From G963663775 sp963664255 (GTDB taxonomy: Bacteria > Bacillota > Clostridia > Oscillospirales > Butyricicoccaceae), in the NCBI GenBank assembly GCA_963664255.1, contig OY760938.1, positions 2,232,001 through 2,296,000 of the forward strand: a DNA stretch of 64,000 bases, written 5' to 3'. Positions 1 through 9,396 of the stretch are shown here, one piece after another. Numbering within the stretch: the stretch's first letter is position 1; each line of letters starts with the position of its first letter. Under the pieces are notes generated by a model. That model was not told the DNA's origin and made no database searches. It saw nothing but the letters and a program-made list of their open reading frames with translations. The position numbers and the translations under genes were made by a program.

Positions 1-1638
1 TGCCTGTCCGGAAAGCTCCTCGCTTGCGGCGGCGCTTTCCTGTGCGGTGGCACTGTTTGTCTGCACGACAGATGCAATTTGCTCGACGCCAATGTCAACT
101 TGGAAAATCGATTGGGCTTGCTGCTCGGAAGCGATGGTAATCTCATCTATCAGCTTTACAGCCTTTGCAGTCGCTTTTTGGCTTTCATCCAACGATTTTG
201 CAGTGGAATTTGCAATTTGCGAACCCTTCTGCACAGAAGAAATCGTTTCCTCAATCAGTTGTGTGGTGCTCTTGGCTGCTTGGGCAGACTTGCTGGCAAG
301 GTTTCTGACCTCATCTGCAACCACGGCAAAGCCCTTGCCTGCGGCCCCCGCGCGTGCCGCTTCGACTGCGGCATTCAGTGCCAAAATATTGGTCTGAAAT
401 GCAATATCCTCAATAACCTTGATAATTTTGGATATTTCTGCGGATTTAGCGGTAATCTCATCCATAGCATTCACCATATTTTTCATCTGCACAGTGCTGT
501 TTTGCAGCTCATGTCCTGCTAGTTCTGCACTATGGTTCGCCATTTTGGCGTTGTCTGCCGTTTGCTTGACTTGATTGGAGATTTCCATGATGGAAGCGGA
601 CAGCTCCTCAATCGCGCTGGCTTGCTCTGTGGCACCCTGTGACAGCGCCTGTGCACCGTTGGAAACCTGTTCTGCACCATCAGCCACCTGATTGGATACA
701 AAATTGATTTTCGCCAAAATACTGCTGAGTGTGAGGTTGATTTGGCGCATCGCCATCAAGATTTCATAATAAGCCCCGACATACTGCGTTTCAACAGCTG
801 TTGCCAAGTTGAAATTGCCTTGTGCCATTTCGCCGAGCATATACTGGATGTCCTGTATGATGATTTTAAGGGTATCACTCATGTCAGAAAATGCCTGCGC
901 AATTTGTCCAACTTCATCCTTGGTATGGATTTGAATATCTGTATGCAAGTTGCCGTTTCGGATTTCTGACGCAGCGTTCATGAGGGACTGCAAAGGCTTT
1001 ACAATCAACCGTATGATATATCTTGCCAGAAAAATGGCGCAGAGTGCAGCGGCGACCAGAACCAATAGAATAATCAGTATCGACACCCGAAACACAGAGT
1101 CCCCCAGGCGGCTTGCTGTATTTGCACCATCGTCATTATACTGCACCACCAGTTGGCTGGCAGTTGTCAGCTCTTGAAAGAGCTCCGCTGCATCTCCCAT
1201 CATCATATCCAAGGCTTGCTGATGTGTCTGCTGCTTGTGAAATCCCAGCACTTTGTCGCTCAGCGCAAGATATTGGTTCCATAAATCCTCTACATTTTTC
1301 ATCAGTGTGCTGTCGTTTTCATCCACCGCTGCATTTTCAAAGACCAGAAAGGAGCTGCTGATTTGACGGCGGGATAAATTGATTTCATTCATCAGCTGTG
1401 CAGCTTGGTTGGTATCGTCAACGAGAATATATTCCAGCTCCAAGATGCGGTAAGCAGAAATCATATTATTGACTTCGCCTGCCAAGACAATACAAGGTGT
1501 CCATTTTGCACCCGCTTCTTTACTATTCTCATTGATTCTGCTCATCAAAACCAAAGATGAGCCTGCTATGAGCGCCATACACAATAGCAAACTCATGACC
1601 AATACAAATAATTTGCTTGCAATTTTCAGGTGTTTCAT
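1..1638 (-). CDS. Methyl-accepting chemotaxis protein (C-terminus cut by window edge)
   Basis: Transmembrane chemoreceptor that passes ligand binding outside the cell to CheA/CheW. The visible 546 codons show an N-terminal membrane segment (about residues 9-30), a mostly helical extracellular domain of about 150 residues, a second membrane segment (about 188-208), a HAMP domain, and then the long coiled-coil signalling domain. The family hairpin tip reads DIAFQTNILALNAAVEAARAG, followed by GKGFAVVADEVRNLA. The ATG at 1638-1636 is preceded by GGAGG on the minus strand. The stop lies beyond position 1, so the protein is partial. It lies downstream of, and in the same direction as, a sugar importer operon; a link to that substrate is only an inference. 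A second receptor with a very similar signalling domain lies at 38355-40358. Confidence 0.93.
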   Translation of the reverse strand, partial: MKHLKIASKLFVLVMSLLLCMALIAGSSLVLMSRINENSKEAGAKWTPCIVLAGEVNNMISAYRILELEYILVDDTNQAAQLMNEINLSRRQISSSFLVFENAAVDENDSTLMKNVEDLWNQYLALSDKVLGFHKQQTHQQALDMMMGDAAELFQELTTASQLVVQYNDDGANTASRLGDSVFRVSILIILLVLVAAALCAIFLARYIIRLIVKPLQSLMNAASEIRNGNLHTDIQIHTKDEVGQIAQAFSDMSDTLKIIIQDIQYMLGEMAQGNFNLATAVETQYVGAYYEILMAMRQINLTLSSILAKINFVSNQVADGAEQVSNGAQALSQGATEQASAIEELSASIMEISNQVKQTADNAKMANHSAELAGHELQNSTVQMKNMVNAMDEITAKSAEISKIIKVIEDIAFQTNILALNAAVEAARAGAAGKGFAVVADEVRNLASKSAQAAKSTTQLIEETISSVQKGSQIANSTAKSLDESQKATAKAVKLIDEITIASEQQAQSIFQVDIGVEQIASVVQTNSATAQESAAASEELSGQA

Positions 1639-1862
1639 CGCTTCCTCCGAGGCTTTACGCTCCCCATGCACGATTGCATATAGATGAAAAATCCACTGTT
1701 TTAGAACCTATATGCACAACGGCAATGACACAAACAGAGCCTCTTTTCAGAGACCCCATTTGTGCAACTGCCCATACCCACATATCGTATATAGACTTTC
1801 TAAATAGTACAAACGCGCATATATTCATTCGATTATGTAGCTGTATGACGCTGCCATGCAGC

Positions 1863-3017
1863 TTATTTTTTCTTGGATTGCATAATGATATCAAACCAAA
1901 CAGCAGCAACCAAAATCAGACCCTTGACCATAAACTGCCAATAAGCATCCATGTTCATCATGGACATACCATTGTCAATGGACATCATAATGACTGCACC
2001 GAGAATCGCACCGGATACCTTGCCGATACCGCCTGTCATAGACGTACCGCCGATGACGGAAGCCGCAATCGCATCCAATTCATAGCTGCCGGAAGCTGCC
2101 TGTGCGGTGCCTGCATTGAGACGTGCGGAATAAATAATCGCCGCTACACCACACAAAAAGCCGTTCAAACAGTATACAAGGGTTAGATTTCGCTTGACGT
2201 TGATGCCGGAATAGCGCGCGGCAGCTTCGTTGCCGCCGATAGCATATACACTGCGTCCAAATGTGGTTCTCTGTGAAATAAAGGTGAAGATGACAACCAC
2301 GATAATCATCAGCAATACGGGAATAGGGATGCCTTTATATGCATTCAGCACGCCGACCACAGCAAGCACCAGAATGGATTCCACACCCCAGCGCAGCATC
2401 ATACTGCCCATGCTTTCGGTCAAGCTATCATATCGCTTTTTGGAACGGCGCTTGGACAATTCCCCATACAGCAGTGCAGCTGCCGCAAAAATTGCCAATC
2501 CCCAACCAACCATAATCGGAACATATGCCGTGCCCCAATATTTGTAGGATTCTTCAAACGGTGCAATGGTTTGACCGCCAGTGACAGCAAGCATGCCGCC
2601 GCGGAAAATCAACTGTCCGCCCAGTGTAACGATGAACGGCGCAATGCCGGTATATGCCGTTACAGCACCCGTTGCAAAGCCAATGACAGCGCCTAGCGCC
2701 AGTGCAATGAGAATGGTCAGCGGTGTAGACAGGTGGTAATATACCTGACAAGTTGCCGCGATACAGCCGATGAAGCCCATGACCATGCCAGCCGACAAAT
2801 CGATACCTGTGGTCACGATGACCAGTGTCATACCAACACCCATGATGCCGGTGAATGCGGTTTGGCGCATCAGGTTGGAAATATTTCTTACGGTGATAAA
2901 TCCACCGCCTGTACCAATACTAAAACCAATCCACAGGAGAACCAGTACGATATACATCGTAACCGTACGCATATCGACCTTTTTGCCGATTGCCATTTTT
3001 TGCGTTTGACTTGCCAT
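1863..3017 (-). CDS. xylH: XylH-family sugar/polyol ABC transporter permease
   Basis: Membrane permease of a carbohydrate-uptake (CUT2) ABC importer, 384 residues with about ten hydrophobic segments. From memory it follows E. coli XylH closely: the NLMRQTAFTGIMGVGMT stretch, the TTGIDLSAG motif, the extended middle loop around residues 190-215 that sets XylH apart from RbsC, the GGNEAAARYSGI loop that contacts the ATPase, and the ELDAIAA-VIGGTS-GG region. It starts 2 bp after the ATPase gene, so the two are co-translated. It is the last gene of the operon that begins with iolI and iolG, which argues that the substrate is inositol or a related cyclitol rather than xylose. The family is firm; the substrate is inferred. 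Confidence 0.88.
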   Translation of the reverse strand: MASQTQKMAIGKKVDMRTVTMYIVLVLLWIGFSIGTGGGFITVRNISNLMRQTAFTGIMGVGMTLVIVTTGIDLSAGMVMGFIGCIAATCQVYYHLSTPLTILIALALGAVIGFATGAVTAYTGIAPFIVTLGGQLIFRGGMLAVTGGQTIAPFEESYKYWGTAYVPIMVGWGLAIFAAAALLYGELSKRRSKKRYDSLTESMGSMMLRWGVESILVLAVVGVLNAYKGIPIPVLLMIIVVVIFTFISQRTTFGRSVYAIGGNEAAARYSGINVKRNLTLVYCLNGFLCGVAAIIYSARLNAGTAQAASGSYELDAIAASVIGGTSMTGGIGKVSGAILGAVIMMSIDNGMSMMNMDAYWQFMVKGLILVAAVWFDIIMQSKKK

Positions 3018-3019
3018 AC

Positions 3020-4537
3020 TTAAACCCTCCCTACGGAAGCACGCATCAAAATCTCTTGCGTTGCCTCTGAAACATCAAACTCACCTGTAATTTCACCGTT
3101 TGCCATGGTTAAAATGCGGTCACTCATGCCAAGAATCTCTTCCATTTCAGAAGAAATCATAATGATAATGACACCACGTTCTACAAGCTCATTCATAATC
3201 TTATAAATTTCGTATTTTGCACCAACATCAATACCGCGTGTCGGTTCATCCAAAATAATCACTCTGGGGTCACTCATCAATGCCTTTGCCAAAACCACCT
3301 TCTGCTGGTTGCCGCCGGACAGTGTGCTGACTGCAACCTCAATACTGGGGGTTTTTGTGCGAATTTCCTGCACATATTTGGTGGTATAGGCAACCTCGGC
3401 ATCTTCATTGAGCAGCCCGAATTTGGATACCTTATCCAGAGAAGCAAGGGTGGTATTTTCTTTGATGCTCATCATCAAATTCAAACCCAGCTTTTTGCGG
3501 TCTTCGCTGACGATAAAATAACCGTGCTGCAAGGCATCGATTGGGCTTTGGATGTCCACCTTCTGCCCGTCAATAAAAACCGTGCCGGTGCCTTTGGTAC
3601 GAAATGCGCCATATACCGCTGTGAAGAGTTCTGTTCTGCCAGCACCCATCAGACCGCTGACGCCTAAAATTTCACCCTTATATGCCTTTAAGCTCACATC
3701 GTTTATCAAATTGCGATTTGGAATGTCAGGATGCGGCACGGTAAAATTTTGAATCTCAAATCCGACTTCGCCACGCGTATGCGGCACACGTGGGAATAAA
3801 TTGGTCATATCACGCCCTACCATCAGGGAAATCATGTCATCCTTTGACATTTGCGACTTGGGACGTGTTTCAATGGTTGTGCCATCGCGCAAAATGGTAA
3901 TATCATCACATAAGCGCATGATTTCATCCAATCGATGCGAAATGTAAATGCAGGTGACGCCTTTTTGCCGAAGCTGGTCCACAAAATCCAGCAAAATATC
4001 GACTTCTGCCTCGGTTAATGCTGCTGTGGGTTCATCCAGCAGCAACAGCTTCACATCCATTGCCATGGCTTTGGCGATTTCGACCATCTGCTGCTGACCG
4101 ATACCTAGATTTTTTACAATTTCATCCGGATGAACCTTCAGACCCAAATCATCCATGAGCTTTTTGGTTTGTTCAAACATTTTATCAAAATCGACAACGC
4201 CAAATCGATTTGGCTTGTTATTTAAAAAAATATTTTCGCTGACACTCAGCTCCGGCACAAGATTCAGCTCTTGATGGATGCAGGCAATGCCTGCTTTTTC
4301 AACGTCTTTGATGCTGTTAAACTTGCACTCGCAGCCTTCAAAGAGGACTTTTCCCTCATAAGTGCCGCTGGGATATACGCCACTGATAATCTTAATCAGT
4401 GTGGATTTGCCTGCGCCATTTTCTCCAACCAATGCGTGCACATGTCCACGCTGAATTTCAAACGATACATTGTCTAATGCTTTGACACCTGGAAAAATTT
4501 TTGTGATATTCTGCAGCTGCAAAATACATTCTTGCAT
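3020..4537 (-). CDS. xylG: XylG/MglA-type sugar ABC transporter ATP-binding protein (two ABC domains)
   Basis: Cytoplasmic ATPase that drives the importer, 505 residues, the normal length for the two-domain CUT2 ATPases. The first half has Walker A GENGAGKST and the signature LGIGQQQMVEIAKA before Walker B LLLLDEPTAAL. The second half has the degenerate Walker A GLMGAGRTE and the signature LSGGNQQKVVLAKAL with VIILDEPTRGID, the usual asymmetry in MglA/XylG/RbsA. Start ATG 4537 follows a GGGGGGTG ribosome binding site. The gene sits between the binding protein (207-bp gap holding a hairpin) and the permease (2-bp gap). The IolI-IolG context suggests cyclitol uptake, although sequence alone would say xylose. 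Confidence 0.92.
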   Translation of the reverse strand: MQECILQLQNITKIFPGVKALDNVSFEIQRGHVHALVGENGAGKSTLIKIISGVYPSGTYEGKVLFEGCECKFNSIKDVEKAGIACIHQELNLVPELSVSENIFLNNKPNRFGVVDFDKMFEQTKKLMDDLGLKVHPDEIVKNLGIGQQQMVEIAKAMAMDVKLLLLDEPTAALTEAEVDILLDFVDQLRQKGVTCIYISHRLDEIMRLCDDITILRDGTTIETRPKSQMSKDDMISLMVGRDMTNLFPRVPHTRGEVGFEIQNFTVPHPDIPNRNLINDVSLKAYKGEILGVSGLMGAGRTELFTAVYGAFRTKGTGTVFIDGQKVDIQSPIDALQHGYFIVSEDRKKLGLNLMMSIKENTTLASLDKVSKFGLLNEDAEVAYTTKYVQEIRTKTPSIEVAVSTLSGGNQQKVVLAKALMSDPRVIILDEPTRGIDVGAKYEIYKIMNELVERGVIIIMISSEMEEILGMSDRILTMANGEITGEFDVSEATQEILMRASVGRV

Positions 4538-4659
4538 AGTAGAGCACCCCCCAATTCGGAAACAGTGTAAATTGGTTTCATATGATTGCTAAAATCTGTT
4601 CAGAAAGACTTGATTCCGCTCGAATTTATTCTTTTCCATAACCTTTCTTGCAGAAAACA

Positions 4660-4694
4660 AGGGTGTACGGTTGCCCGTTGCAGCCGTGCACCCT
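4660..4694 (-). terminator. Hairpin between binding-protein and ATPase genes
   Basis: Eleven-bp stem (4660-4670 with 4684-4694, one G-U pair on the minus strand) and a 13-nt loop, followed on the minus strand by TTGTTTTC. Its place just after the binding-protein gene is typical of partial terminators or mRNA-stabilising hairpins that keep binding-protein expression above that of the membrane components. That role is inferred. Confidence 0.6.
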
Positions 4695-4744
4695 CATTTG
4701 TTCTGTCAAGCTGTGTTATGTTGCGTAAAAATTGTGCGGTGGAA

Positions 4745-5884
4745 TTAGCCCTGCGGCCACTGGTCCTGCGGAATGTTTGCGTATACTTCTTCTACAGTGT
4801 GGAATGCATCCTGCTTCACAATAATATCGTAGATATTATCTTTGGTGATGGGTGTAACGTCAACAGTAAAGGTGTCTACATCCTTTGTGTTGTTGTTCAG
4901 TGTCTGCCAAGTGCCTAATGAAGAATCCACGCTGTTGATGTCGCCACCGGTTGCAACGGCAACTGCTAGTTCACATGCGGCCTTGTTCAGCTTTGAGAGT
5001 GGCTTGTAAACGGTGCCGGTCTGTGTGCCTTCTACAATGCGCTGGCACGCTGCCAAATCGGCATCCTGTCCACAAATCGGAATCTGTCCTGCCAAGCCTT
5101 GCGCTGCCAGTGCCTGTACCGCGCCGCCTGCTGTGCCGTCGTTAGAAGCGATGACGCCTTGTACATTGTTCTGTGCAGCGGTCAAGCCGTTTTCGGTCAG
5201 CTTCAATGCTTCGTTCGGGTCCCAGCCCTTGACCCACTGGTCCATCACGACGGTAATGTCACCGCTGTCAATCAACGGCTGCAGCACGCTGTCTTGACCT
5301 TCTGCAACCAGATGTGCATTGTTATCTTCCGGTGCACCCTTCAAGCGAATATAGTTGCCCTTTGGTGCCTGTTCTGTAACAAACTGTGCTTCAACCACAC
5401 CAACCTTATAGGAGTCGAAGGTGACATAGTAGTCCAAATCGGCATTCATAATGAAGCGGTCATATGCAATGACAGGAACCTCTGCGTCGTGCGCAGATTC
5501 TACAATCGGACCTGCTGCATCTGCATCCAAAGACTGCACAATGAGTACATCTACGCCTTGGTTGATGAGGTTTTCGCACTGGGAAACCTGCTTGTTTGCA
5601 TCGTTCTGCGCAATTTGAATATTGAGCTCGAAGCCCTGTTCATCTGCATACGCCTGGAACATTTCCAGTTCACGGTTCCAGCGTTCCTCTGTAGTGTTGC
5701 CGATGGACAAGCCGATGGTGATGTCTTTGACATCCTTGGCAGCGCTTGTGGTTTCGGTTGTAGTGCTGTCGCTGGTGGTGCTATCGCTTTCACTCGTCGC
5801 TGCATCAGATGCACAGCCGGATAGCAGACTCACCCCTAAGGCAGCAACCGTCAGCATGGAAATCATTTTCTTCATGTTTTTCAC
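4745..5884 (-). CDS. xylF: XylF-type sugar-binding lipoprotein
   Basis: Solute-binding lipoprotein that delivers substrate to the permease from outside the membrane. It is 379 residues with a lipoprotein signal ending LLSGC (lipidated Cys24), then a serine/threonine-rich linker to about residue 48, then a periplasmic-binding-protein fold. Stretches such as QGVDVLIVQS, VPVIAYDR, DYYVTFD, GNYIRLKG and QDADLAACQRI correspond to xylose-binding XylF as I remember it. The start is a GTG at 5884, placed 7 nt after GGAGG; the ATG three codons later would be too far from it. It follows iolG by 173 bp in the same operon. The binding pocket may therefore hold myo-inositol; the sequence alone does not settle this. 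Confidence 0.9.
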   Translation of the reverse strand: MKNMKKMISMLTVAALGVSLLSGCASDAATSESDSTTSDSTTTETTSAAKDVKDITIGLSIGNTTEERWNRELEMFQAYADEQGFELNIQIAQNDANKQVSQCENLINQGVDVLIVQSLDADAAGPIVESAHDAEVPVIAYDRFIMNADLDYYVTFDSYKVGVVEAQFVTEQAPKGNYIRLKGAPEDNNAHLVAEGQDSVLQPLIDSGDITVVMDQWVKGWDPNEALKLTENGLTAAQNNVQGVIASNDGTAGGAVQALAAQGLAGQIPICGQDADLAACQRIVEGTQTGTVYKPLSKLNKAACELAVAVATGGDINSVDSSLGTWQTLNNNTKDVDTFTVDVTPITKDNIYDIIVKQDAFHTVEEVYANIPQDQWPQG

Positions 5885-6057
5885 TTGTTTTCCTCCTCAT
5901 TTAAGTACATTGGTTTTATATAGACCGAATGGGCTATACACATAGTAAGATATTTTGAACCTTTTCCGCATCTTTCTGTAAAAGGAATAGAAAAGGTAAT
6001 CTAAGAACCAGCGCAGGAAAATGCAGGGTAATACAGGGGAAACACTTGGGATGGAGA

Positions 6058-7074
6058 TTATAGAATTTCAGACAATTTTACTGTGCGTCCTTCTTTCAGG
6101 CTCTTATCTGCTGCCATTGCGATTGCAACCGGCATCAAGCCATCGCGGCTGTTGACAGGCACAGCGGTATCTTGCAGCACGGCATCGCAGAACGCGCGCG
6201 CTTCGGCAATAAATGCATTGTTGTAGCGTTCCAAGAAGAACCAAGTCGGCTTTGCGACCTCTACACCCTCCATGGTCGAAATCGATGCGGTGTTATCCAA
6301 ATCGTTGTCCACACGCACACAACCCTTGGCACAATGCACCTCGGTACGCTGGTCATATCCATACTTGGAAGAACGGCTGTTATCAATGACACCCAGTGCA
6401 CCATTTTCAAACTTCAGCATCACAACAGCGGTATCTACATCGCCATATTCTGCATACTGCGGATTATCACAAGCGGCACCAAATGCGCAAACCTCAGTCA
6501 CCTCGCTGCAAGACAGATAGCGCACCATGTCAAAATCATGAATGGTCATATCCATAAAGATGCCGCCGCAGGTTGCAATGTATTCCATCGGCTGATGGTC
6601 TGGGTCGCGGGAGCATACCTTGACGAGCTGCGGTGCGCCCAATTTGCCAGAAGCAACCGTATCGTGCACGCGCTTATGGTTGTGGTCAAATCGGCGAACA
6701 AATCCAACCTGTAGCTTTACATTAGCATCTTCGGCCGCCTGAATTGCTTCGCGAATTTTATCAAGGTCGGTGTGAATCGGCTTTTCGCAGAAAATATGCT
6801 TGCCTGCCTTTGCAGATTTTGCAATCAATTCTGCGTGTGCCGGAGTGGATGTGCAGATGAATACTGCATCAATCGAAGCATCTGAAATCACCTTGTCCAC
6901 ATCGCTTGTGCACGTTGCAATGCCCAAATCCGCTGCCCATTCCTTGATGCTGTCGTTCAGCATCGGGTCTGCAACTGCTACAAGCTCTGCCTGCGGCACA
7001 GAATACATGAGATTTTCACCATGCAATCTGCCAATACGACCTGCACCCAACAGTGCAATTTTTAGCTTTTTCAT
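6058..7074 (-). CDS. iolG: Inositol 2-dehydrogenase (Gfo/Idh/MocA family)
   Basis: NAD-dependent oxidation of myo-inositol at C2 to the 2-keto derivative (scyllo-inosose), the first step of inositol catabolism, in the cytoplasm. It has 338 residues. The N-terminal Rossmann fold begins with GAGRIGRLHG (about residues 11-20). The catalytic lysine lies in CEKPIHTD (about 96-103), followed by QVGFVRRFD. The DMTIHDFDMVRYL block carries the Asp/His pair of the active site in IolG-type enzymes. ATG 7074 follows AGGAGG. It starts 29 bp after iolI and precedes the importer genes, so transport, oxidation and isomerisation are one operon. Other members of this large family act on other sugars, but the IolI neighbour and the IolM/IolN/IolO cluster favour inositol. 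Confidence 0.85.
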   Translation of the reverse strand: MKKLKIALLGAGRIGRLHGENLMYSVPQAELVAVADPMLNDSIKEWAADLGIATCTSDVDKVISDASIDAVFICTSTPAHAELIAKSAKAGKHIFCEKPIHTDLDKIREAIQAAEDANVKLQVGFVRRFDHNHKRVHDTVASGKLGAPQLVKVCSRDPDHQPMEYIATCGGIFMDMTIHDFDMVRYLSCSEVTEVCAFGAACDNPQYAEYGDVDTAVVMLKFENGALGVIDNSRSSKYGYDQRTEVHCAKGCVRVDNDLDNTASISTMEGVEVAKPTWFFLERYNNAFIAEARAFCDAVLQDTAVPVNSRDGLMPVAIAMAADKSLKEGRTVKLSEIL

Positions 7075-7103
7075 TCTCTGATTTCCTCCTAAAAGATGGT
7101 TCT

Positions 7104-7937
7104 TTATATTAAGAACGGCTTACATTTTGCCGCACCCATCGCAATCACGTCTTCTGCGTCCATCTGCCAGTATTCCGGACGGAACAACTCCAAGCAAGCA
7201 GGGCCATCGTAGCCAACATCCATAACCGCCTTGCTGATGTCCGAAATGGGGATGCAGCCTTCTCCTGGCATGATGCGGTGACAATGGTCCAACAACCCAA
7301 ACGGTAAATCTTCGCAGTCATTCACATGATATACAAAGAGCTTTTCCTTCGGGATTTTCCGAATCATTTCCAAATCCGCACACTTGTCATGCATATAGAA
7401 ATTGATGCAGTCCACGGTTAATCCGACACTGTCACGGTCAACTGCTTGCACAATCTCCCAAGCCTGTCGCAGACTGCGGCAGCACCAACGCGGGTCGCCA
7501 ATCGGCTCAAATGACAGCTTCACACCATATGGCTCCGCAATGTCTGCTAGTCGATTCAAAACTGCAACAGAATCCTCAAACACTTCTTTTTCGGATTTTT
7601 TGCACATATCCGGTCCCATTGTCGGCACCACAATGATATAAGGATTGCCGATATTCTGCGCCACTGTGCAGCCGAAAACAAAAAGCTCTTCGAGTGTATT
7701 CCACTGTTCCGGCGTGTTAAAATTAATGTCTTCAATGGAGTTGAGCGCAAATGGTTTCAAATGGCTTTTTGCAAAAAAGTCTTTTAAATCCACCATGGTA
7801 TGCGTGCTGAAATACTCTTTCAGCATATCTAACCGAAGTTCGATGAAATCATACCCGTGCTTCTCACATAACATCAAATCTTGTACAACCGAGGAGTTTT
7901 CCTTACAGGTTGCTTCATTATATCCAAGTTTTAACAT
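7104..7937 (-). CDS. iolI: 2-keto-myo-inositol isomerase (inosose isomerase)
   Basis: TIM-barrel isomerase, 277 residues, AP-endonuclease-2-like fold. It is expected to interconvert 2-keto-myo-inositol and 1-keto-D-chiro-inositol, allowing D-chiro-inositol to enter the pathway. It resembles Bacillus subtilis IolI from the start (FNEATTLEN there, YNEATCKEN here) through LCEKHGYDFIELR, ADIAEPYGVKLSFEP and the C-terminal LELFRPEYW. Likely metal ligands are the Glu of SFEP, the Asp of VDCINF, the His of VYHVND and the Glu of LELFRPEY. ATG 7937 has an AAGGAG site. It is the first gene of the minus-strand operon and faces the divergent araC-type gene across 546 bp. Confidence 0.85.
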   Translation of the reverse strand: MLKLGYNEATCKENSSVVQDLMLCEKHGYDFIELRLDMLKEYFSTHTMVDLKDFFAKSHLKPFALNSIEDINFNTPEQWNTLEELFVFGCTVAQNIGNPYIIVVPTMGPDMCKKSEKEVFEDSVAVLNRLADIAEPYGVKLSFEPIGDPRWCCRSLRQAWEIVQAVDRDSVGLTVDCINFYMHDKCADLEMIRKIPKEKLFVYHVNDCEDLPFGLLDHCHRIMPGEGCIPISDISKAVMDVGYDGPACLELFRPEYWQMDAEDVIAMGAAKCKPFLI

Positions 7938-8483
7938 ATTATATCTCCTTGCTTTTTTGGTGCTATTAACGGAATAAACCGTGGTTTAATGCTTGTTTTT
8001 TGTTTGTAATTTAATGTTGCATGAAGTATACCACACTACAAATCCCGAAGCTATACTATTGTTGCGCGGATTTTTGCGGTTTTCCCACTGTATTTTCCCC
8101 TTTTTTGGGTACACTTTATGATTCTTGCGAAATAACGAAATATCCCTGTTTTAACAATGGTATTATAGCAATTATGCACAATAAAGCTGTGCTATTTTTT
8201 GCGTTTGCGAAAGTGCGATTCTTTTGGCGCAAAACTTTCGTGTTCTTGCGGTCATTGTCCATAAACAATGCAGTATTACTCTCTCGGGCGTATAAAACCT
8301 TTTGTAATCTTGCGCTTGGCGTGGATTTCCTCCGTCATATTGTCAATATTGACAAGATTCTGATAGCATGATATACCTTAAATAGTTCATACAAAAAACC
8401 GCTATAAACACGATTGCGATACGATATAGGCCGTGTTTTCACCTTTTATAAATAGTGAGTATTAAGATAGGAGAAGTGCCGTT
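7938..8483. other. Divergent intergenic region between iolI and the AraC regulator
   Basis: 546 bp with no convincing open reading frame. It must hold the promoters of the minus-strand iolI operon and the plus-strand regulator gene. The only clear symmetric element is the 14-bp palindrome at 7975-7988. Ribosome binding sites lie at both ends. No riboswitch or tRNA-like structure was recognised. Confidence 0.6.
7975..7989 (-). promoter_or_regulatory. Candidate operator of the iolI operon
   Basis: Palindrome TAAACC-GT-GGTTTA, about 38 bp upstream of the iolI start codon. The ten bases CGTGGTTTAA (7980-7989) recur at 30252-30261, upstream of the second inositol cluster and in the same orientation relative to its genes. 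The protein that binds is unknown; the adjacent AraC-type regulator is one candidate. Confidence 0.4.
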
Positions 8484-9386
8484 ATGATTCAATGCTTTGT
8501 GAACGCTTCCTATGAAACCAGTTTTGAGCACGGAAAACAACCGCGATTGATTTCCGCCAGCAAAATCGATTCTGTCTATACCATACACCCGCGCGTACTG
8601 CACAAGCACAAGGATTATCTGGAGGTTCTCTATGTGCGAACGGGCACAGGCGTCTATATCATTGATGAAACGCATTATGCAATCAAAGCCGGTGATATTA
8701 TCATTTGCAACGTGGGTATGCTGCACGATGAAGACCCTACCAAGACCGATAATCTGAATACCCTATGCATTGCAGTCGGGAATGTGTTTGTGAAAAACCT
8801 TCCGCCCAATCATCTGATTGCAGAGCAGTATTCCCCTGTGTTTCCTGCGGGGGAATGCGCAGACATCATCGAATCACTTATGGCAAACATCCATAGTATG
8901 CTTGCCAGCAGCCCGATGAATTCGGTTGAAACCTGTAATTATTTAACATCCGCGCTGTTGTCGAAAATCCTGCTGATTATCAAAAAATACTGCTCTACTG
9001 CGGGCACAATGAACTATTCAAAGCCGGACATCATCACGGCGCAGGTAAAACGGTATATCAATACCCATTTCGATGAAAAATTCACCTTGCAGGACATTGG
9101 TGATGCCATTCGCATCAGTCCATATCACCTTTCCCATATTTTCAAAAATCAAACCGGCTATTCGCCAATGCAATACACATTGCGCCGCCGTTTGGGCGAA
9201 GCACAAAGTCTGCTGATTTCCACCAACCTTTCGGTTACGGAAATTTCCGTTGCGGTTGGGTTTGGAAATCCATGTCATTTCAACAATATGTTTTCCAAAT
9301 ATGTTGGGATGCCGCCCAGTCGATACCGTGCAATTTATGTGAATCGAGAATTACCAAATAAACCTATTAATGATATTGTCACGTGA
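8484..9386 (+). CDS. AraC-family transcriptional regulator with cupin sensor domain
   Basis: DNA-binding regulator of 300 residues. The N-terminal half has the pattern of an AraC cupin ligand-binding domain (HKHKDYLEVLYV, then AGDIIICNVGMLH). The C-terminal 100 residues hold the two helix-turn-helix motifs: LQDIGDAIRISPYHLSHIFK and VTEISVAVGFGNPCHFNNMF, ending in MPPSRYR. ATG 8484 follows ATAGGAGA. It is divergent from the iolI-iolG-importer operon, so it most likely activates that operon in response to an inositol-related ligand; this is inferred from position. The TauE-type permease gene follows after 10 bp. Confidence 0.9.
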   Translation: MIQCFVNASYETSFEHGKQPRLISASKIDSVYTIHPRVLHKHKDYLEVLYVRTGTGVYIIDETHYAIKAGDIIICNVGMLHDEDPTKTDNLNTLCIAVGNVFVKNLPPNHLIAEQYSPVFPAGECADIIESLMANIHSMLASSPMNSVETCNYLTSALLSKILLIIKKYCSTAGTMNYSKPDIITAQVKRYINTHFDEKFTLQDIGDAIRISPYHLSHIFKNQTGYSPMQYTLRRRLGEAQSLLISTNLSVTEISVAVGFGNPCHFNNMFSKYVGMPPSRYRAIYVNRELPNKPINDIVT

Positions 9387-9396
9387 GGGTATTTTC

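Noticed and set aside
1639..1862. Sigma-D-type flagellar promoter before the first chemoreceptor
   Set aside because: A TAAA element is present but no GCCGATAA-like -10 at the right spacing.
5099..5824. 241-codon frame antisense to the binding-protein gene
   Set aside because: Cysteine-rich shadow of xylF with no ribosome site or family motif.
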